Source: Nitratireductor sp.
GTDB lineage: Bacteria; Pseudomonadota; Alphaproteobacteria; Rhizobiales; Rhizobiaceae
Assembly: GCF_017794765.1 (NCBI RefSeq)
Contig: NZ_CP051236.1
Coordinates: forward strand, 570,672-634,671
Reading direction: 5' to 3'
Length of the DNA: 64,000 nt
Position numbers and translations under genes: made by a program. The notes below the pieces were generated by a model. That model saw nothing but the letters and a program-made list of their open reading frames with translations, did not search any database and was not told the origin of the DNA. Of this stretch, positions 1 to 9,068 are shown one piece after another; positions within the stretch are counted from its first letter, which is position 1; every line of letters starts with the position of its first letter.

Positions 1-417
1 CGGCGCCCCAGCTTCACGATGAAGCTTTCCGGTGTCGGGGCTTTCGGGCAGAAGAAACCCCACTCCATCTGGGCTGGTGTGTCCGCCTCCCCAGACCTGC
101 ACGCATTACAGGGAGAAATAGACGGCATCTGCCGGCGGTTACGCCTGCCACCGGATCCCCGGAAGTTCACGCCACACGTCACCCTGGCCCGCCTGAAAAA
201 TTCCAGTCCGCACGACGTGGCAAGCTATCTTTCCGCTCGCGGGAATTTTGCTTCTGTGCCCTTCTCTGTCGGCCGCTTCGTGCTGATGTCGTCGCGCGCT
301 TCCTTTGGTGGCGGACCATACATCATCGAGGAAGCCTGGCCTCTGGTGGGCGCTGAATATGATCGTCAGTCGAATTTCGACAGCAGCGCTTCAGAAGCCT
401 CGCGGATCATCTGGTAA
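1..417 (+). CDS. thpR: RNA 2',3'-cyclic phosphodiesterase (2'-5' RNA ligase family), 3' part only
   Basis: The frame is open from the first base of the window, so the N-terminal part lies outside; 138 residues are visible. Enzymes of this 2H phosphoesterase family hydrolyse 2',3'-cyclic phosphate RNA ends and carry two HxTx motifs. The second motif is visible as HVTLAR near the middle of the fragment, preceded by the usual PRKFTPHVT context. The first motif must lie upstream of the window. The final 52 bases overlap the 3' end of the convergent phosphatase gene on the other strand. An internal ATG at 19 is not a credible start, because the family needs the upstream half. Confidence 0.85.
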   Translation, partial: RRPSFTMKLSGVGAFGQKKPHSIWAGVSASPDLHALQGEIDGICRRLRLPPDPRKFTPHVTLARLKNSSPHDVASYLSARGNFASVPFSVGRFVLMSSRASFGGGPYIIEEAWPLVGAEYDRQSNFDSSASEASRIIW

Positions 418-839
418 ACCGACGCAAAGCCGTCCTCACCGCCGTAATAGGGATCGGGAATGTCGACCATGCGACCGTTGGCATAATCGAGAAAGAGGTG
501 AATCTTTCCTGACACGCCTCGGGTGGCGCGCTCGCGCAGCGTTTGCACATTGTTGCGATCCATACCCAAAAGCAGATCGTAGCGGTTGAAGTCCGCCGCT
601 TCCACCTGCCGTGCCCGTTGGTGAGAGATATCGACCCCGAACCTGCGTGCGATATCGACCGAACGCGGGTCAGGTGGGTTGCCCACGTGCCACGCACCGG
701 TTCCAGCTGAGCCGACCAGGAAATCCGCCCCTCGCCCCCGCTCCACCGCGACACTGCGAAAGACCCCCTCTGCGAGCGGAGAGCGACAGATATTGCCAAG
801 GCAGACGAAGAGAATCGAGATACGAGGCTTTGCGTTCAT
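366..839 (-). CDS. low-molecular-weight protein-tyrosine phosphatase
   Basis: Cytosolic phosphatase of 157 residues, the normal length for the LMW-PTP (arsenate reductase-like) family. The P-loop C13-x5-R19 is visible in VCLGNICRS, and the general acid is D129 in the DPYYGG motif near the C-terminus. The start at 839 was chosen because MNAKPRISILFVCLGN places the catalytic Cys at the family's usual position; a longer reading frame upstream adds low-complexity residues and overlaps the next gene's promoter. The physiological substrate cannot be told from sequence. No tyrosine kinase or exopolysaccharide gene lies alongside, so a capsule role as in Wzb is unsupported. Confidence 0.9.
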   Translation of the reverse strand: MNAKPRISILFVCLGNICRSPLAEGVFRSVAVERGRGADFLVGSAGTGAWHVGNPPDPRSVDIARRFGVDISHQRARQVEAADFNRYDLLLGMDRNNVQTLRERATRGVSGKIHLFLDYANGRMVDIPDPYYGGEDGFASVYQMIREASEALLSKFD

Positions 840-897
840 GGCGGGTGCGCTATCATCCAGATGAAGATGCCAACAGGCGATACCATGGAGAGACGCG

Positions 898-1194
898 ATG
901 GCAAGGGCAAAGCTCGATCCGGCTGCGCTGGAACAGGCGCTCAAGACACTCGACGGGTGGGATCTGGGGGAAGATGGGGACTCCATCGAGCGGCGCTTCA
1001 TCTTCACCGATTTTTCCGAAGCATTCGCGTTCATGACGCGTTCGGCGCTCATGGCCGAAAAATTGAACCATCATCCAGACTGGTCGAATGTCTACAAGAC
1101 CGTCGATGTCAGTCTTTCCACGCATGATGCAGGCGGGGTAACTGAACTCGATCTCAAGCTCGCCATGGCAATGAATCGTTTCGCCAGGAGCTGA
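898..1194 (+). CDS. phhB: 4a-hydroxytetrahydrobiopterin dehydratase (PCD/DCoH)
   Basis: A 98-residue pterin-4a-carbinolamine dehydratase. Family members dehydrate 4a-hydroxytetrahydrobiopterin, formed when an aromatic amino-acid hydroxylase turns over, and so allow cofactor recycling. The signature EKLNHHPDW with H58, H59 and P60, followed by H76 in the STHD stretch, matches the active-site histidines of the family. The start has a GGAGAG ribosome-binding site about 8 bases upstream. No phenylalanine hydroxylase gene is in the window, so the partner is unknown; many alphaproteobacteria carry phhB as a lone gene. Confidence 0.93.
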   Translation: MARAKLDPAALEQALKTLDGWDLGEDGDSIERRFIFTDFSEAFAFMTRSALMAEKLNHHPDWSNVYKTVDVSLSTHDAGGVTELDLKLAMAMNRFARS

Positions 1195-1266
1195 TCTTGC
1201 TCGGATTCCGTCCAAATATTGAATTTCGATGGCTGATTCCCACATCTTGGTCAGCAGGAGCACACC

Positions 1267-1647
1267 ATGGACGATGTGAAAATCGGCGAAATTCTGGAAC
1301 CGGCCGGTCCCCGTGAAAACCGGGACCGCGAAGAGCGTGTGCGTGCCAAGTTCTGGCGCACGATAAAGAAGGCGGCCCGGCACGTGCCATTCATGGAAGA
1401 ACTGGTGGCCGGCTATTATTGCGCGCTCGACAACGACACCCCGCCAAAGGTGCGCGGATTGCTGCTCGCTGCCCTCGCCTATTTTGTGCTTCCGCTCGAC
1501 GTGGTGCCGGATTTTCTGCTTGGATTCGGCTTTACAGACGACATCGCCGTGCTGGCAGCCGCGCTTAACGCCGTACGCCACCATATCACGCCGGCCCACC
1601 GTCTCGCGGCCAGGAACGCCCTCACTGAAACCGCCCGCGAGCACTGA
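1267..1647 (+). CDS. YkvA family protein (DUF1232)
   Basis: Small protein of 126 residues. The core, roughly residues 55-100, contains the DUF1232/YkvA pattern: a hydrophobic stretch with YFVLPLDVVPDF followed by GFTDDIAVL. This reads as one membrane-associated helix and a short acidic turn. The function of the family is not established. An AGGAG ribosome-binding site precedes the ATG. It follows phhB by 72 bases on the same strand and may be co-transcribed, but there is no functional link in the sequence. About 215 bases without a gene follow before the next start. Confidence 0.82.
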   Translation: MDDVKIGEILEPAGPRENRDREERVRAKFWRTIKKAARHVPFMEELVAGYYCALDNDTPPKVRGLLLAALAYFVLPLDVVPDFLLGFGFTDDIAVLAAALNAVRHHITPAHRLAARNALTETAREH

Positions 1648-1863
1648 CCAGTCAAATTCTTGCCTCTTTCATTCGTTTCAACCGCTAGTGAAGGGGTGTT
1701 CGGAAGTTGGCGCATTTGTTTTGCGGCAACGGATATCGGGGGTGAACGCATGAAGAATCCGTCGATTCGCTTCACGCTTTGGTAACCCAGATTAAATAAA
1801 AATGAAGTGATCTAGAGGGACCAGCCGGTCTCCAAACACTGGCAGAAAAAGACGGTCAAGACG

Positions 1864-2364
1864 ATGCGCGTACTGATTTCGACACTGATGCTCATTTGCG
1901 GAATGGCGGCGGCAAGCCCCGCGCTGGCCCAGGCAACGGCGGTGGGACAGCATCGCGACTGGGGCGTCTACAGCTACCAGTCCGGAAACGGCAAGGTGTG
2001 CTACGCCATGAGCGTGCCAAAGGAAAAGCAGCCGGCCAGCCTCGACCATGGCGACATTTTCTTCTTCGTCAGCCAGAAGCCCGGTCAGAACGTGGCTTCG
2101 GAACCGCAGTTTATCGCAGCGTACAATTTCCAGACGAATTCCAAGGTGATTGTCACGGTGGGCAACAAAAGCTTCACCATGTTCACGCAGGGCAAATCCG
2201 CCTGGCTTGAGAACGCGGCTGAAGAGCCTCAGTTAATCGCAGCGATGAAGGGCGGTTCAGACATGAAGGTTGCTGCGAAATCTGGCCGCGGCAACGACAC
2301 CAGCTACACCTTCTCTCTCAGCGGTGTCACGGCTGCGATCAACGCCACCCAGAACTGCAAATAG
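1864..2364 (+). CDS. invasion-associated locus B (IalB) family protein, secreted
   Basis: A 166-residue exported protein. Residues 1-23 form a clear Sec signal peptide ending in ASPALAQ. The mature part has the IalB layout: a WGVYSYQSGNGKVCYAMS segment with the first Cys, a central beta-rich region (VTVGNKSFTMF), and a second Cys two residues from the end (NCK). IalB proteins were named from Bartonella, where they affect erythrocyte invasion, but paralogues are common in non-pathogenic Rhizobiales and their role there is unknown. The two cysteines probably form a disulfide in the periplasm. Confidence 0.85.
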   Translation: MRVLISTLMLICGMAAASPALAQATAVGQHRDWGVYSYQSGNGKVCYAMSVPKEKQPASLDHGDIFFFVSQKPGQNVASEPQFIAAYNFQTNSKVIVTVGNKSFTMFTQGKSAWLENAAEEPQLIAAMKGGSDMKVAAKSGRGNDTSYTFSLSGVTAAINATQNCK

Positions 2365-2503
2365 AGTTTGCAGAAGCCGGCTGTCGGCTGCGACAGGTGA
2401 CGGCAGCCCTCAGGCGTGCTATGAGCGCGGCAGATGAAGGGCAGCCGCTGAATTCGAGATACGAATTCGCAAAGCGCTGCCCGCAACGCACTTCAAGAAC
2501 GCC

Positions 2504-3730
2504 ATGGCACTGACACTCGATCTATCGACGCCCGAGGGGCGCGCTGACCTGCGCCCCGCCACGAAAGCCGAGAAGCAATCGCTGATCGGCCTTTCGCGTG
2601 ACGAACTGGCAGAAGCGCTGCTTTCACTGGGTGTGCCTGAGCGGCAGTCACGCATGCGCGTGCGCCAGCTTTGGCACTGGCTTTATGTGCGCGGCGTTTC
2701 CGACTTCTCGCAGATGTTCAACATCTCGAAGGATCTGCGGGCTCAGCTCGACGAGCGTTTTACAATCGCCCGCCCGGAAATCATCGAAGAGCAGATTTCG
2801 AAAGACGGTACCTGCAAGTGGCTGATGCGCTTTCCAGCGCGCGGCGCAGGCCGCCCGGTGGATGTGGAAACGGTTTACATTCCCGAGGAAGGCCGCGGCA
2901 CACTTTGCATTTCCAGCCAGGTCGGCTGCACCCTGACCTGCACCTTCTGCCACACCGGTACGCAGAAGCTCGTGCGCAACCTGACGCCGGGCGAAATTCT
3001 CGACCAGCTTCTCGTGGCGCGGGATCGGCTTGGCGATTTCCCCGACGCAGACACGCCAGATGGCGCCATAGTGCCGGCAGAAGGCCGTAAGGTCACCAAC
3101 ATCGTCATGATGGGTATGGGTGAACCACTCTACAATTTCGAGAATGTGAAGCAGGCGCTTCTCATCGCCTCCGATGGCGAGGGCCTTTCGCTCTCGAAGC
3201 GCCGCATCACATTGTCCACCTCAGGCGTGGTTCCGGAGATCTATCGCACCGGCGAGGAAATCGGTGTCATGCTCGCGATTTCGCTACACGCAGTACGCGA
3301 CGAACTGCGCAACGAGCTGGTGCCGATCAACAAAAAATATCCGCTGAAAGAGCTGCTCGACGCCTGCCGCGCCTATCCCGGGCTGTCAAACGCGCGGCGT
3401 ATCACGTTTGAGTATGTGATGCTGAAGGGTGTCAACGATTCGCTCGACGATGCCCGTGAGCTGGTGCGGCTTCTGAAAGGCATTCCCGCCAAGATCAACC
3501 TGATCCCCTTCAACCCATGGCCCGGCAGCGACTATGAATGCTCCGACTGGGAGCAGATTGAGGAGTTTGCGGACCTGGTCAACAAGGCCGGATACGCCTC
3601 GCCCATCCGCACCCCGCGCGGGCGCGATATCCTGGCAGCCTGCGGTCAGCTCAAATCCGCATCGGAGCGGATGAAGAAGGCTGACCGGCTGAAGCTGGAA
3701 GCCATGATGATCGCCGGCCACGGCGAATAG
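2504..3730 (+). CDS. rlmN: dual-specificity 23S rRNA/tRNA (adenine-C2) methyltransferase RlmN
   Basis: Radical SAM enzyme of 408 residues that methylates C2 of A2503 in 23S rRNA and A37 in some tRNAs. The iron-sulfur cluster motif CxxxCxxC is C142, C146 and C149 in [12 protein letters not shown]. The second catalytic cysteine, used for the methyl-Cys intermediate, is C380 in AACGQLK. The GMGEPLYNF and [17 protein letters not shown] blocks are characteristic of RlmN/Cfr. The N-terminal domain with [12 protein letters not shown] places it as RlmN; the length and housekeeping context also argue against the resistance enzyme Cfr. It stands alone, 13 bases from a convergent exporter gene. Confidence 0.97.
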   Translation: MALTLDLSTPEGRADLRPATKAEKQSLIGLSRDELAEALLSLGVPERQSRMRVRQLWHWLYVRGVSDFSQMFNISKDLRAQLDERFTIARPEIIEEQISKDGTCKWLMRFPARGAGRPVDVETVYIPEEGRGTLCISSQVGCTLTCTFCHTGTQKLVRNLTPGEILDQLLVARDRLGDFPDADTPDGAIVPAEGRKVTNIVMMGMGEPLYNFENVKQALLIASDGEGLSLSKRRITLSTSGVVPEIYRTGEEIGVMLAISLHAVRDELRNELVPINKKYPLKELLDACRAYPGLSNARRITFEYVMLKGVNDSLDDARELVRLLKGIPAKINLIPFNPWPGSDYECSDWEQIEEFADLVNKAGYASPIRTPRGRDILAACGQLKSASERMKKADRLKLEAMMIAGHGE

Positions 3731-3742
3731 GGCAACTCTGGC

Positions 3743-4384
3743 TCACCGCGCCTGAGCGGTCAGGATTTTCAGCGCAAAGGCCGAGAAAACGCCGGCGAAA
3801 AGATAGTCGACCACGCGGGTGACACGCGGACTCTTCTTCAGAAGCTTGGAAAAACTGTCTGCCGCGATCACCATCGGCGCGACGATTGGCAGCGCCAGCG
3901 GAATGAACAGAAGGCCGAGAAAGAAGAGCTTGCCAGGTGCGTGCGGATCGCTGGCGGACACGAACTGCGGCAGAAAAGTCATGAAGAACAGGATAATCTT
4001 CGGGTTCAGAAGATTGATGCCGAGCCCCGTGGCCCAGTTCTTCAGGAGCGACCGCCCCGCCCCACCCTTCTTTTCCGGCGAGAAGGCGGAGCCCTTGCGG
4101 ATCGCCTGGATGGCCAGCCAGATCAGATAGCCCGCACCGAACACCTTGAGCGCAAGGAAGGCCTCTGGCGAAGCCACGATCAGCGCTGAGAGCCCCAGCG
4201 CCACAAGCGCCGTGTGGATCATGATCCCGGTCATCGCGCCGAACATGCAGGCGAAGCCGGCCGCCCTGCCCTGGCTCAGCGCCCGACCGACGAACAGCGT
4301 CATGTCCGGACCCGGCGTGATCGAAATCACGAAGGTGGCGAGGGCAAACTGGAGAATGGTGGCGAAATCGGGAATGAAGGTCAT
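3743..4384 (-). CDS. LysE/RhtB family amino-acid exporter
   Basis: Inner-membrane protein of 213 residues with about six hydrophobic segments. The N-terminal FVISITPGPDMTLFVGRAL block carries the TPGP signature of the LysE/RhtB superfamily, which exports amino acids such as threonine, homoserine lactone or lysine by proton exchange. The NLLNPKIILFFMTFLPQFV segment in the middle is the second conserved block. The substrate cannot be predicted. It is convergent with rlmN and 93 bases downstream of the next minus-strand gene. A second, distinct LysE paralogue lies after polA. Confidence 0.9.
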   Translation of the reverse strand: MTFIPDFATILQFALATFVISITPGPDMTLFVGRALSQGRAAGFACMFGAMTGIMIHTALVALGLSALIVASPEAFLALKVFGAGYLIWLAIQAIRKGSAFSPEKKGGAGRSLLKNWATGLGINLLNPKIILFFMTFLPQFVSASDPHAPGKLFFLGLLFIPLALPIVAPMVIAADSFSKLLKKSPRVTRVVDYLFAGVFSAFALKILTAQAR

Positions 4385-4477
4385 GGAAGTGCTTCCGGCA
4401 CGATGTTGATCCGCCGGAAGCTAACGCAGGATCAAAGCTCACGCCAGCGGCATGATTGGGAGGCCGCTGGTTCAGGA

Positions 4478-5509
4478 TCAGATCGTTTCCGTCACCTTCT
4501 TGAGCTTGTCCGGTGTGTCCGGATTGAGCCCACGCTCGCGCGCGACCCGCTCGATCAGGCGATAATAACCCACGAGCGAGACAAGCGGGTCCAGCTGGCC
4601 ATGGCCGGTGGATGGCGTTTTTATGGTGCGTTCACCCAGATCACACGATGAGAAGCTCGCAATCTGTGCACCAAAGCCGCGCAGCTTTTCGAGCGATTGC
4701 GCGCTTGAAGCCATCGCTGCATCCTCCGGTACAAAGGCAAGAATGGGAAAGCCCTGATCGACAAGCTGCATCGGCCCATGCATCAGTTCGGCGAGAGAGA
4801 AGGCTTCGGCATGAAGCTGGGCCGTTTCCTTTGCTTTCAAAGCCGCTTCAAGCGCAATGGCAAAGCCCGGACCGCGACCGGCGGTATAGACGGATGCTGC
4901 ACTCGTCAGGAGCGGCAGCGCCGGCTCCCAGTTTACATCGCAGGCGGCGGCTAGCGCTTCCGGAAGGCGGGCAAGCGCATTTTTGAGCGCGCCATTGCCC
5001 GACGCTGCCTGCGTAACACCGGCAAGCGCCGCGGCAGACGCGATGAAACTCTTCGTCGCCGCCACGCTCCGCTCCGGTCCGGCATGGATTGGCAACACGA
5101 TGTCGGCCGCCTTCGCAAGCGGACTGTCGGCAACATTGACCACGGCCAGCGTAACCGCGCCGCCCTTCTTGGCCGAGGCCTGAGCGGCGACGATATCAGG
5201 GCTCCCGCCGGACTGGGAAATCGTGATGTGAAGCGCGCGCTCGAGCTTCAGCGACGCGTCATAGACCGATGCCACCGAGGGGCCGATGGAGGCCACGGGA
5301 ATGCCCGTATGAATCTCGAACAGATATTTGAAGAAGCTCGCGGCATGGTCGGATGAACCGCGCGCCGACATGCTCACCACCGCAGGGGCGCGCTCGGCAA
5401 TCACCCGAGCCAGTTCAGCGAAGGTTTGTGCTTCCTTGGAAAAAAGCCGGTCGACAGCTTCGGCAGCCTCAGCGGTTTCCTGAAACATCAGGGATGGCGT
5501 ATCGGTCAT
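4478..5509 (-). CDS. double-SIS-domain amino-sugar isomerase/deaminase (NagB-II or GlmS C-terminal type)
   Basis: Protein of 343 residues made of two sugar-isomerase (SIS) domains, about residues 35-170 and 195-330. The phosphosugar-binding motifs SARGSSDHAA and ITISQSGGSPD are clear. It resembles the isomerase half of glucosamine-6-phosphate synthase but has no N-terminal glutaminase domain and no nucleophilic Cys start. Such stand-alone proteins act as alternative glucosamine-6-phosphate deaminases (NagB-II). Its position 39 bases downstream of murQ on the same strand supports a role in MurNAc/GlcNAc catabolism. A fructosamine-6-phosphate deglycase is the main alternative. Confidence 0.85.
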   Translation of the reverse strand: MTDTPSLMFQETAEAAEAVDRLFSKEAQTFAELARVIAERAPAVVSMSARGSSDHAASFFKYLFEIHTGIPVASIGPSVASVYDASLKLERALHITISQSGGSPDIVAAQASAKKGGAVTLAVVNVADSPLAKAADIVLPIHAGPERSVAATKSFIASAAALAGVTQAASGNGALKNALARLPEALAAACDVNWEPALPLLTSAASVYTAGRGPGFAIALEAALKAKETAQLHAEAFSLAELMHGPMQLVDQGFPILAFVPEDAAMASSAQSLEKLRGFGAQIASFSSCDLGERTIKTPSTGHGQLDPLVSLVGYYRLIERVARERGLNPDTPDKLKKVTETI

Positions 5510-5548
5510 TTCGGTCTTTCCGTGGTTGAAACTTGGATGTGAGATCTT

Positions 5549-6439
5549 TCAGCCCAGCGTCGCAATTGTTCGATGCAGATCGTCGCTGTTGCGATCGAGC
5601 GCGGCTCGCGCTTCCTCGGGCGAGAGCCCCCGCACCACGAGAACCGCCGGCTTTACATGAAAGTTGGTTTTCTCGAGCGCGGTGCGCGCCGACGCTTCAT
5701 CACACCCCTCCACCTGCATGAGCATTTCGACGGCGCGACGCACCAGCTTCTTGTTCGATGGCTTCATATCCACCATGCGGCCGCGATAGACCTTGCCAAG
5801 CCGCATCATGACCGCTGTGGAGAAGAGGTTGATCGCGATCTTCTGGCTCGTACCGGCCGCCATACGCGTGGAGCCGGCAAGCACCTCCGCTCCAGTCTCC
5901 AGGAGCACCCCGCAATCGGCCTTTTCGAGCAGTCCGCTACCGGGATTGTTGGCGATGCCGATGGTCAGCGCACCGCGCGCCTTCGCGGCCTCCATCGCCG
6001 CCAGTGTGTAGGGCGTGCTGCCGCTTGCGGCGAGCCCCACCACCACATCGAGAGGCCCGCAAGCAAGCGCATCAATCTCGTTTCGGCCCGCCACCTCATC
6101 ATCTTCGGCGCTTTCGCGTGCTTCAGCCACGCTGATACTGCCGCCGGCCAGCAGAAAGAGACTGCGCTCCTCGGGCCATCCAAAGGTGGGGTAAAGCTCG
6201 ACCGCATCCAGCATAGCAACGCGGCCCGAGGTACCGGCCCCAACATAGATAAGACGGCTGTCCGGGTTCGCGAGGCGCTGCGCCGCTGCTTCGACGGCTT
6301 GTTCCAGCGCCGGGAGAGCAGCGGTGACCGCATCCACCGCAGCGCGCTGGCCCGTAAGCATGGCACCCAGCATATCGACAGTCGAGAACCGCTCGATATC
6401 CCGATACGCCTGGCTTGCTGTTTCAGTTGAAGTTGTCAT
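5549..6439 (-). CDS. murQ: N-acetylmuramic acid 6-phosphate etherase
   Basis: Cytosolic SIS-domain enzyme of 296 residues that removes the lactyl ether of MurNAc-6-phosphate, giving GlcNAc-6-phosphate and D-lactate during peptidoglycan recycling. Diagnostic blocks are LIYVGAGTSGRVAMLDAVE, GLAASGSTPYTLAAM and AGTSQKIAINLFST. The C-terminal helical part (VRRAVEMLMQVEGCDEASAR) is the usual small domain of MurQ. It heads a probable two-gene operon with the SIS-domain gene and is divergent from a GntR regulator. No MurNAc kinase (AnmK, AmgK) or NagA gene is adjacent. Confidence 0.96.
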   Translation of the reverse strand: MTTSTETASQAYRDIERFSTVDMLGAMLTGQRAAVDAVTAALPALEQAVEAAAQRLANPDSRLIYVGAGTSGRVAMLDAVELYPTFGWPEERSLFLLAGGSISVAEARESAEDDEVAGRNEIDALACGPLDVVVGLAASGSTPYTLAAMEAAKARGALTIGIANNPGSGLLEKADCGVLLETGAEVLAGSTRMAAGTSQKIAINLFSTAVMMRLGKVYRGRMVDMKPSNKKLVRRAVEMLMQVEGCDEASARTALEKTNFHVKPAVLVVRGLSPEEARAALDRNSDDLHRTIATLG

Positions 6440-6481
6440 CGACGGCTCTCAGGTTGCAGGTTGCAGGTCGCCTGCCTGTTC

Positions 6482-6664
6482 TAGACCAATTTAATACCAA
6501 ATAGCATATACAGTCTTTGCCGCAAAAATCCATTCCCGTCCCGAGAAAATCTTTCCTGCCATGATTTAGAGCTTTTTCAGCGGCATGACAGCGCACATCT
6601 CCTCCGTATTTCTTGCAAAGCTTGTTCATCCCATCCATAATTGGACTTATAAATAATATACCAC
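6482..6664. promoter_or_regulatory. candidate GntR operators between murQ and its regulator
   Basis: The 250-base divergent gap is clearly more AT-rich than its surroundings. Near murQ, two ACCAA units (6485-6489 and 6496-6500) are 11 bases apart, one helical turn. Near the regulator, an imperfect dyad runs from TTGGACTTAT at 6642 to ATATACCA ending at 6664. TGGT/ACCA half-sites are typical of HutC-type GntR proteins. Assignment is by eye only. Confidence 0.4.
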
Positions 6665-6689
6665 TCTTTTCAGCGAGCGTGCCTGAACG

Positions 6690-7481
6690 ATGACAGACGC
6701 CCTTTCGGGGACGAAGGAGGACTTTGGCACATTGCTCGCCCGGGAGATCCAGTCCGGTGCAGCAGACGCGACGCCGCGTTACATCCGGCTCGCCAACGCG
6801 CTGCGACAGATGGTGGAGAGCCTGGTTCTGGGTTCCGGCGCGGCTCTGCCATCGGAGCGCCTTCTGGCTGAGATGACGGGACTCTCGCGCGTCACCGTAC
6901 GGCGTGGGATCGAGCTGCTGGTACGCGAAGGCGTACTGGAACAACGCCGGGGCTCAGGCACCTATGTCCTCGCCCCCATCGAACGCTTCGAGCAGCCGCT
7001 TGCGGCGATCACCAGCTTCACCGAGGACATGCTGTCCTACGGTCGCAAGCCCGAAACACGCTGGCTGGCGCGCGAATATGCCAGCCCTTCAGCACAGGAA
7101 GCCATGACGCTGGGGCTTTCGCCCGGCGATCGTGTTCTGCGCCTGCATCGCCTGCGGCTGGCCGATGCCCTGCCGCTTGCGGTCGAACTGGCAATCGTGC
7201 CAGCAGATGTTCTGCCGGATCTCTCATTGTTGGGTACCTCGCTTTATGAAGCGATGGCGTCCGCTGGCGCACGGCCGCACAAGGCGCTGCAGCGTATGCA
7301 TGCCTGTGCCCTGCCGGAGTTCGAGGCCCGCCTTCTCGAAGCCGAGGCCGGAGAGCCAGCTCTTTTCCTGGAGCGGATATCCCGAACCGCTGCAGGACGG
7401 GTGGTCGAGTTCACCCGCTCCCACTTCAAGGGCGACCGGTTCGATTTTGTTGCCGAGCTTAACCTGCAGGGTGAGATTTAA
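6690..7481 (+). CDS. GntR family transcriptional regulator, HutC/NagQ-like (UTRA domain)
   Basis: Transcription factor of 263 residues. A winged helix-turn-helix occupies about residues 28-95 (YIRLANALRQMVE, LPSERLLAEMTGLSRVTVRRGIELL, RRGSGTYV). A UTRA effector domain follows from about residue 115 (RVLRLHRLRLADALPLAVELAIVP). UTRA regulators bind phosphosugars or similar small molecules. Being divergent from murQ and the SIS-domain gene, it most likely represses them and responds to an amino-sugar phosphate, as NagQ or YvoA do; that is inference from context. No strong ribosome-binding site is visible. Confidence 0.92.
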   Translation: MTDALSGTKEDFGTLLAREIQSGAADATPRYIRLANALRQMVESLVLGSGAALPSERLLAEMTGLSRVTVRRGIELLVREGVLEQRRGSGTYVLAPIERFEQPLAAITSFTEDMLSYGRKPETRWLAREYASPSAQEAMTLGLSPGDRVLRLHRLRLADALPLAVELAIVPADVLPDLSLLGTSLYEAMASAGARPHKALQRMHACALPEFEARLLEAEAGEPALFLERISRTAAGRVVEFTRSHFKGDRFDFVAELNLQGEI

Positions 7482-7490
7482 GACGAGAGC

Positions 7491-9011
7491 CTAAAGGGAT
7501 TCCAGGAAACGGATCAGATCGTCCCGATCCTGCTTTGCCATATTGACCACCCTGTCACGGGCTGCCTGCGCTTCCCCACCATGCCATAGAATGGCCTCAA
7601 GCAGCGTTCGCGCGCGACCGTCATGCAGGAACGTCGCCTCCTCGTTCACCGTCGCGGTAAGGCCGATCCCCCAAAGCGGCGGCGTGCGCCATTCATAGCC
7701 ATCGGCAAGACCTTCCGTGCGCCCGTCAGCCAGGCCCTCACCCATGTCGTGCAGCAGCATGTCTGTATATGGCCAGATCAGCTGAAAACGCAGGGCCGGG
7801 TCCTCCACGTCACGCCGGGTCACGTATTTGGGACGGTGGCAGGTGGCACAGCCACTTTCGTAGAACACTTTTTTCCCGGCAAGCACCGAAGGATCATCCA
7901 CGCCACGCCGAGCCGGAACCGCGAGATGGCGCGAATAGAACGTCACCAGGTTCAACAGGTCCTCGGGCACCTCCTCGGCGCCCAGTCGCTCCTGCGCACC
8001 ATGCGGCAGGTCACGGCATTTGGCCTGCGCCTCGGTGCAGTCGCCCCAATGATCCGGCGCAAGCGGGGTCGAAAGTCCCATATCGCCGGAAAACGCGCCT
8101 GCCGTCTGTTCGGCGATGGTGGGCGCAATGGCCTTCCAGCCAAAGCGGCCAAGCTTCCATCGGCCCTCCGCGTCGCGCACCCTTGCGGCACGTCCGGAAA
8201 TACCGTCGCCATCTTCATCGTCGGGGTCAGCCCAGGCGAGAATGTCGGCCTCGTGCACGCTTTCCAGAAGACCGAGCCCGATCATCGGCGGCGCGACGCG
8301 CGCCGACATCATCAGATCATCGCGCATCGGACCGAAGCCGGGGTCGACGACCCTGAGCGCCGGCTTGCGCAGTGTGACCGTCTCGCCCTCGGAAAGCGCC
8401 ACAGGTAAATCCTCATAGGTGACCGCGACGCGCCCCTCCGGGTTGAGCCCGGCCACCGCATGGTCCTGAAGCTGCAACCCGTAGACAGGATCAGGCGCAG
8501 CCGGTAACCGGCCATCCGCAATCGCCGCTAGCTGATCCTTGTCGGCTGGTACGGACAGGCGCACCAGCAGTGACACCGCCGAATCCTCGGGCCTCGCCGG
8601 CGCATGACCGCGCCCATCCTTGATATGGCACGACTGGCAGGCCCGTGCGTTGAACAGCGGCCCCAGCCCGTCGGAGGCCTGCGTTGACGACGGCGAGGAA
8701 ACCCAGTCCTTTCGGAAAAGACCGTTGCCGAGCAGGAAGCGCTCCAGCTCGGCAAATTCCAGATTGGCGGACGAATGGGAGAACGCATCCGCATTGATCA
8801 GTTTCGTCGACGTGGTCGCACCCGCCGACATGCGTTCGAAACGTTCCGCCTTGTCGAATGAAGACGTCGGTTGAGTAACGCTCTCGACCCTCTTGCGGTC
8901 CTTTTCATTCAGATCGTCGCGGAGACCTGAGAACTGTCCATCCGCATGGGCGCATAAGGCCACGAGAGCAAGAAGGCCGGTCAAAAGCGTGGCACGGACG
9001 GAAATGTTCAT
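7491..9011 (-). CDS. di-heme oxidoreductase family protein (DUF1111, putative thiol oxidoreductase)
   Basis: Exported c-type cytochrome of 506 residues with a signal peptide (ending ALCAHADG). Two CxxCH heme-attachment motifs are seen: CQSCH at about residue 133 and CATCH at about residue 385, the spacing expected for the DUF1111 family. The blocks ARACQSCHIKDGRGH and ATFLHDGRARTLLEAILWHGGEA are typical. Homologues sit next to imelysin genes and are linked to periplasmic iron uptake, though the reaction is not settled. Here it lies 57 bases after an imelysin gene and is convergent with the GntR gene, so the usual second imelysin and DUF1513 genes are absent. Confidence 0.88.
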   Translation of the reverse strand: MNISVRATLLTGLLALVALCAHADGQFSGLRDDLNEKDRKRVESVTQPTSSFDKAERFERMSAGATTSTKLINADAFSHSSANLEFAELERFLLGNGLFRKDWVSSPSSTQASDGLGPLFNARACQSCHIKDGRGHAPARPEDSAVSLLVRLSVPADKDQLAAIADGRLPAAPDPVYGLQLQDHAVAGLNPEGRVAVTYEDLPVALSEGETVTLRKPALRVVDPGFGPMRDDLMMSARVAPPMIGLGLLESVHEADILAWADPDDEDGDGISGRAARVRDAEGRWKLGRFGWKAIAPTIAEQTAGAFSGDMGLSTPLAPDHWGDCTEAQAKCRDLPHGAQERLGAEEVPEDLLNLVTFYSRHLAVPARRGVDDPSVLAGKKVFYESGCATCHRPKYVTRRDVEDPALRFQLIWPYTDMLLHDMGEGLADGRTEGLADGYEWRTPPLWGIGLTATVNEEATFLHDGRARTLLEAILWHGGEAQAARDRVVNMAKQDRDDLIRFLESL

Positions 9012-9068
9012 GAAAAAGGTCTTTATGGAAAACGCCGGGCCGACACGCGGCCCGGCGCAAAATTGGTC

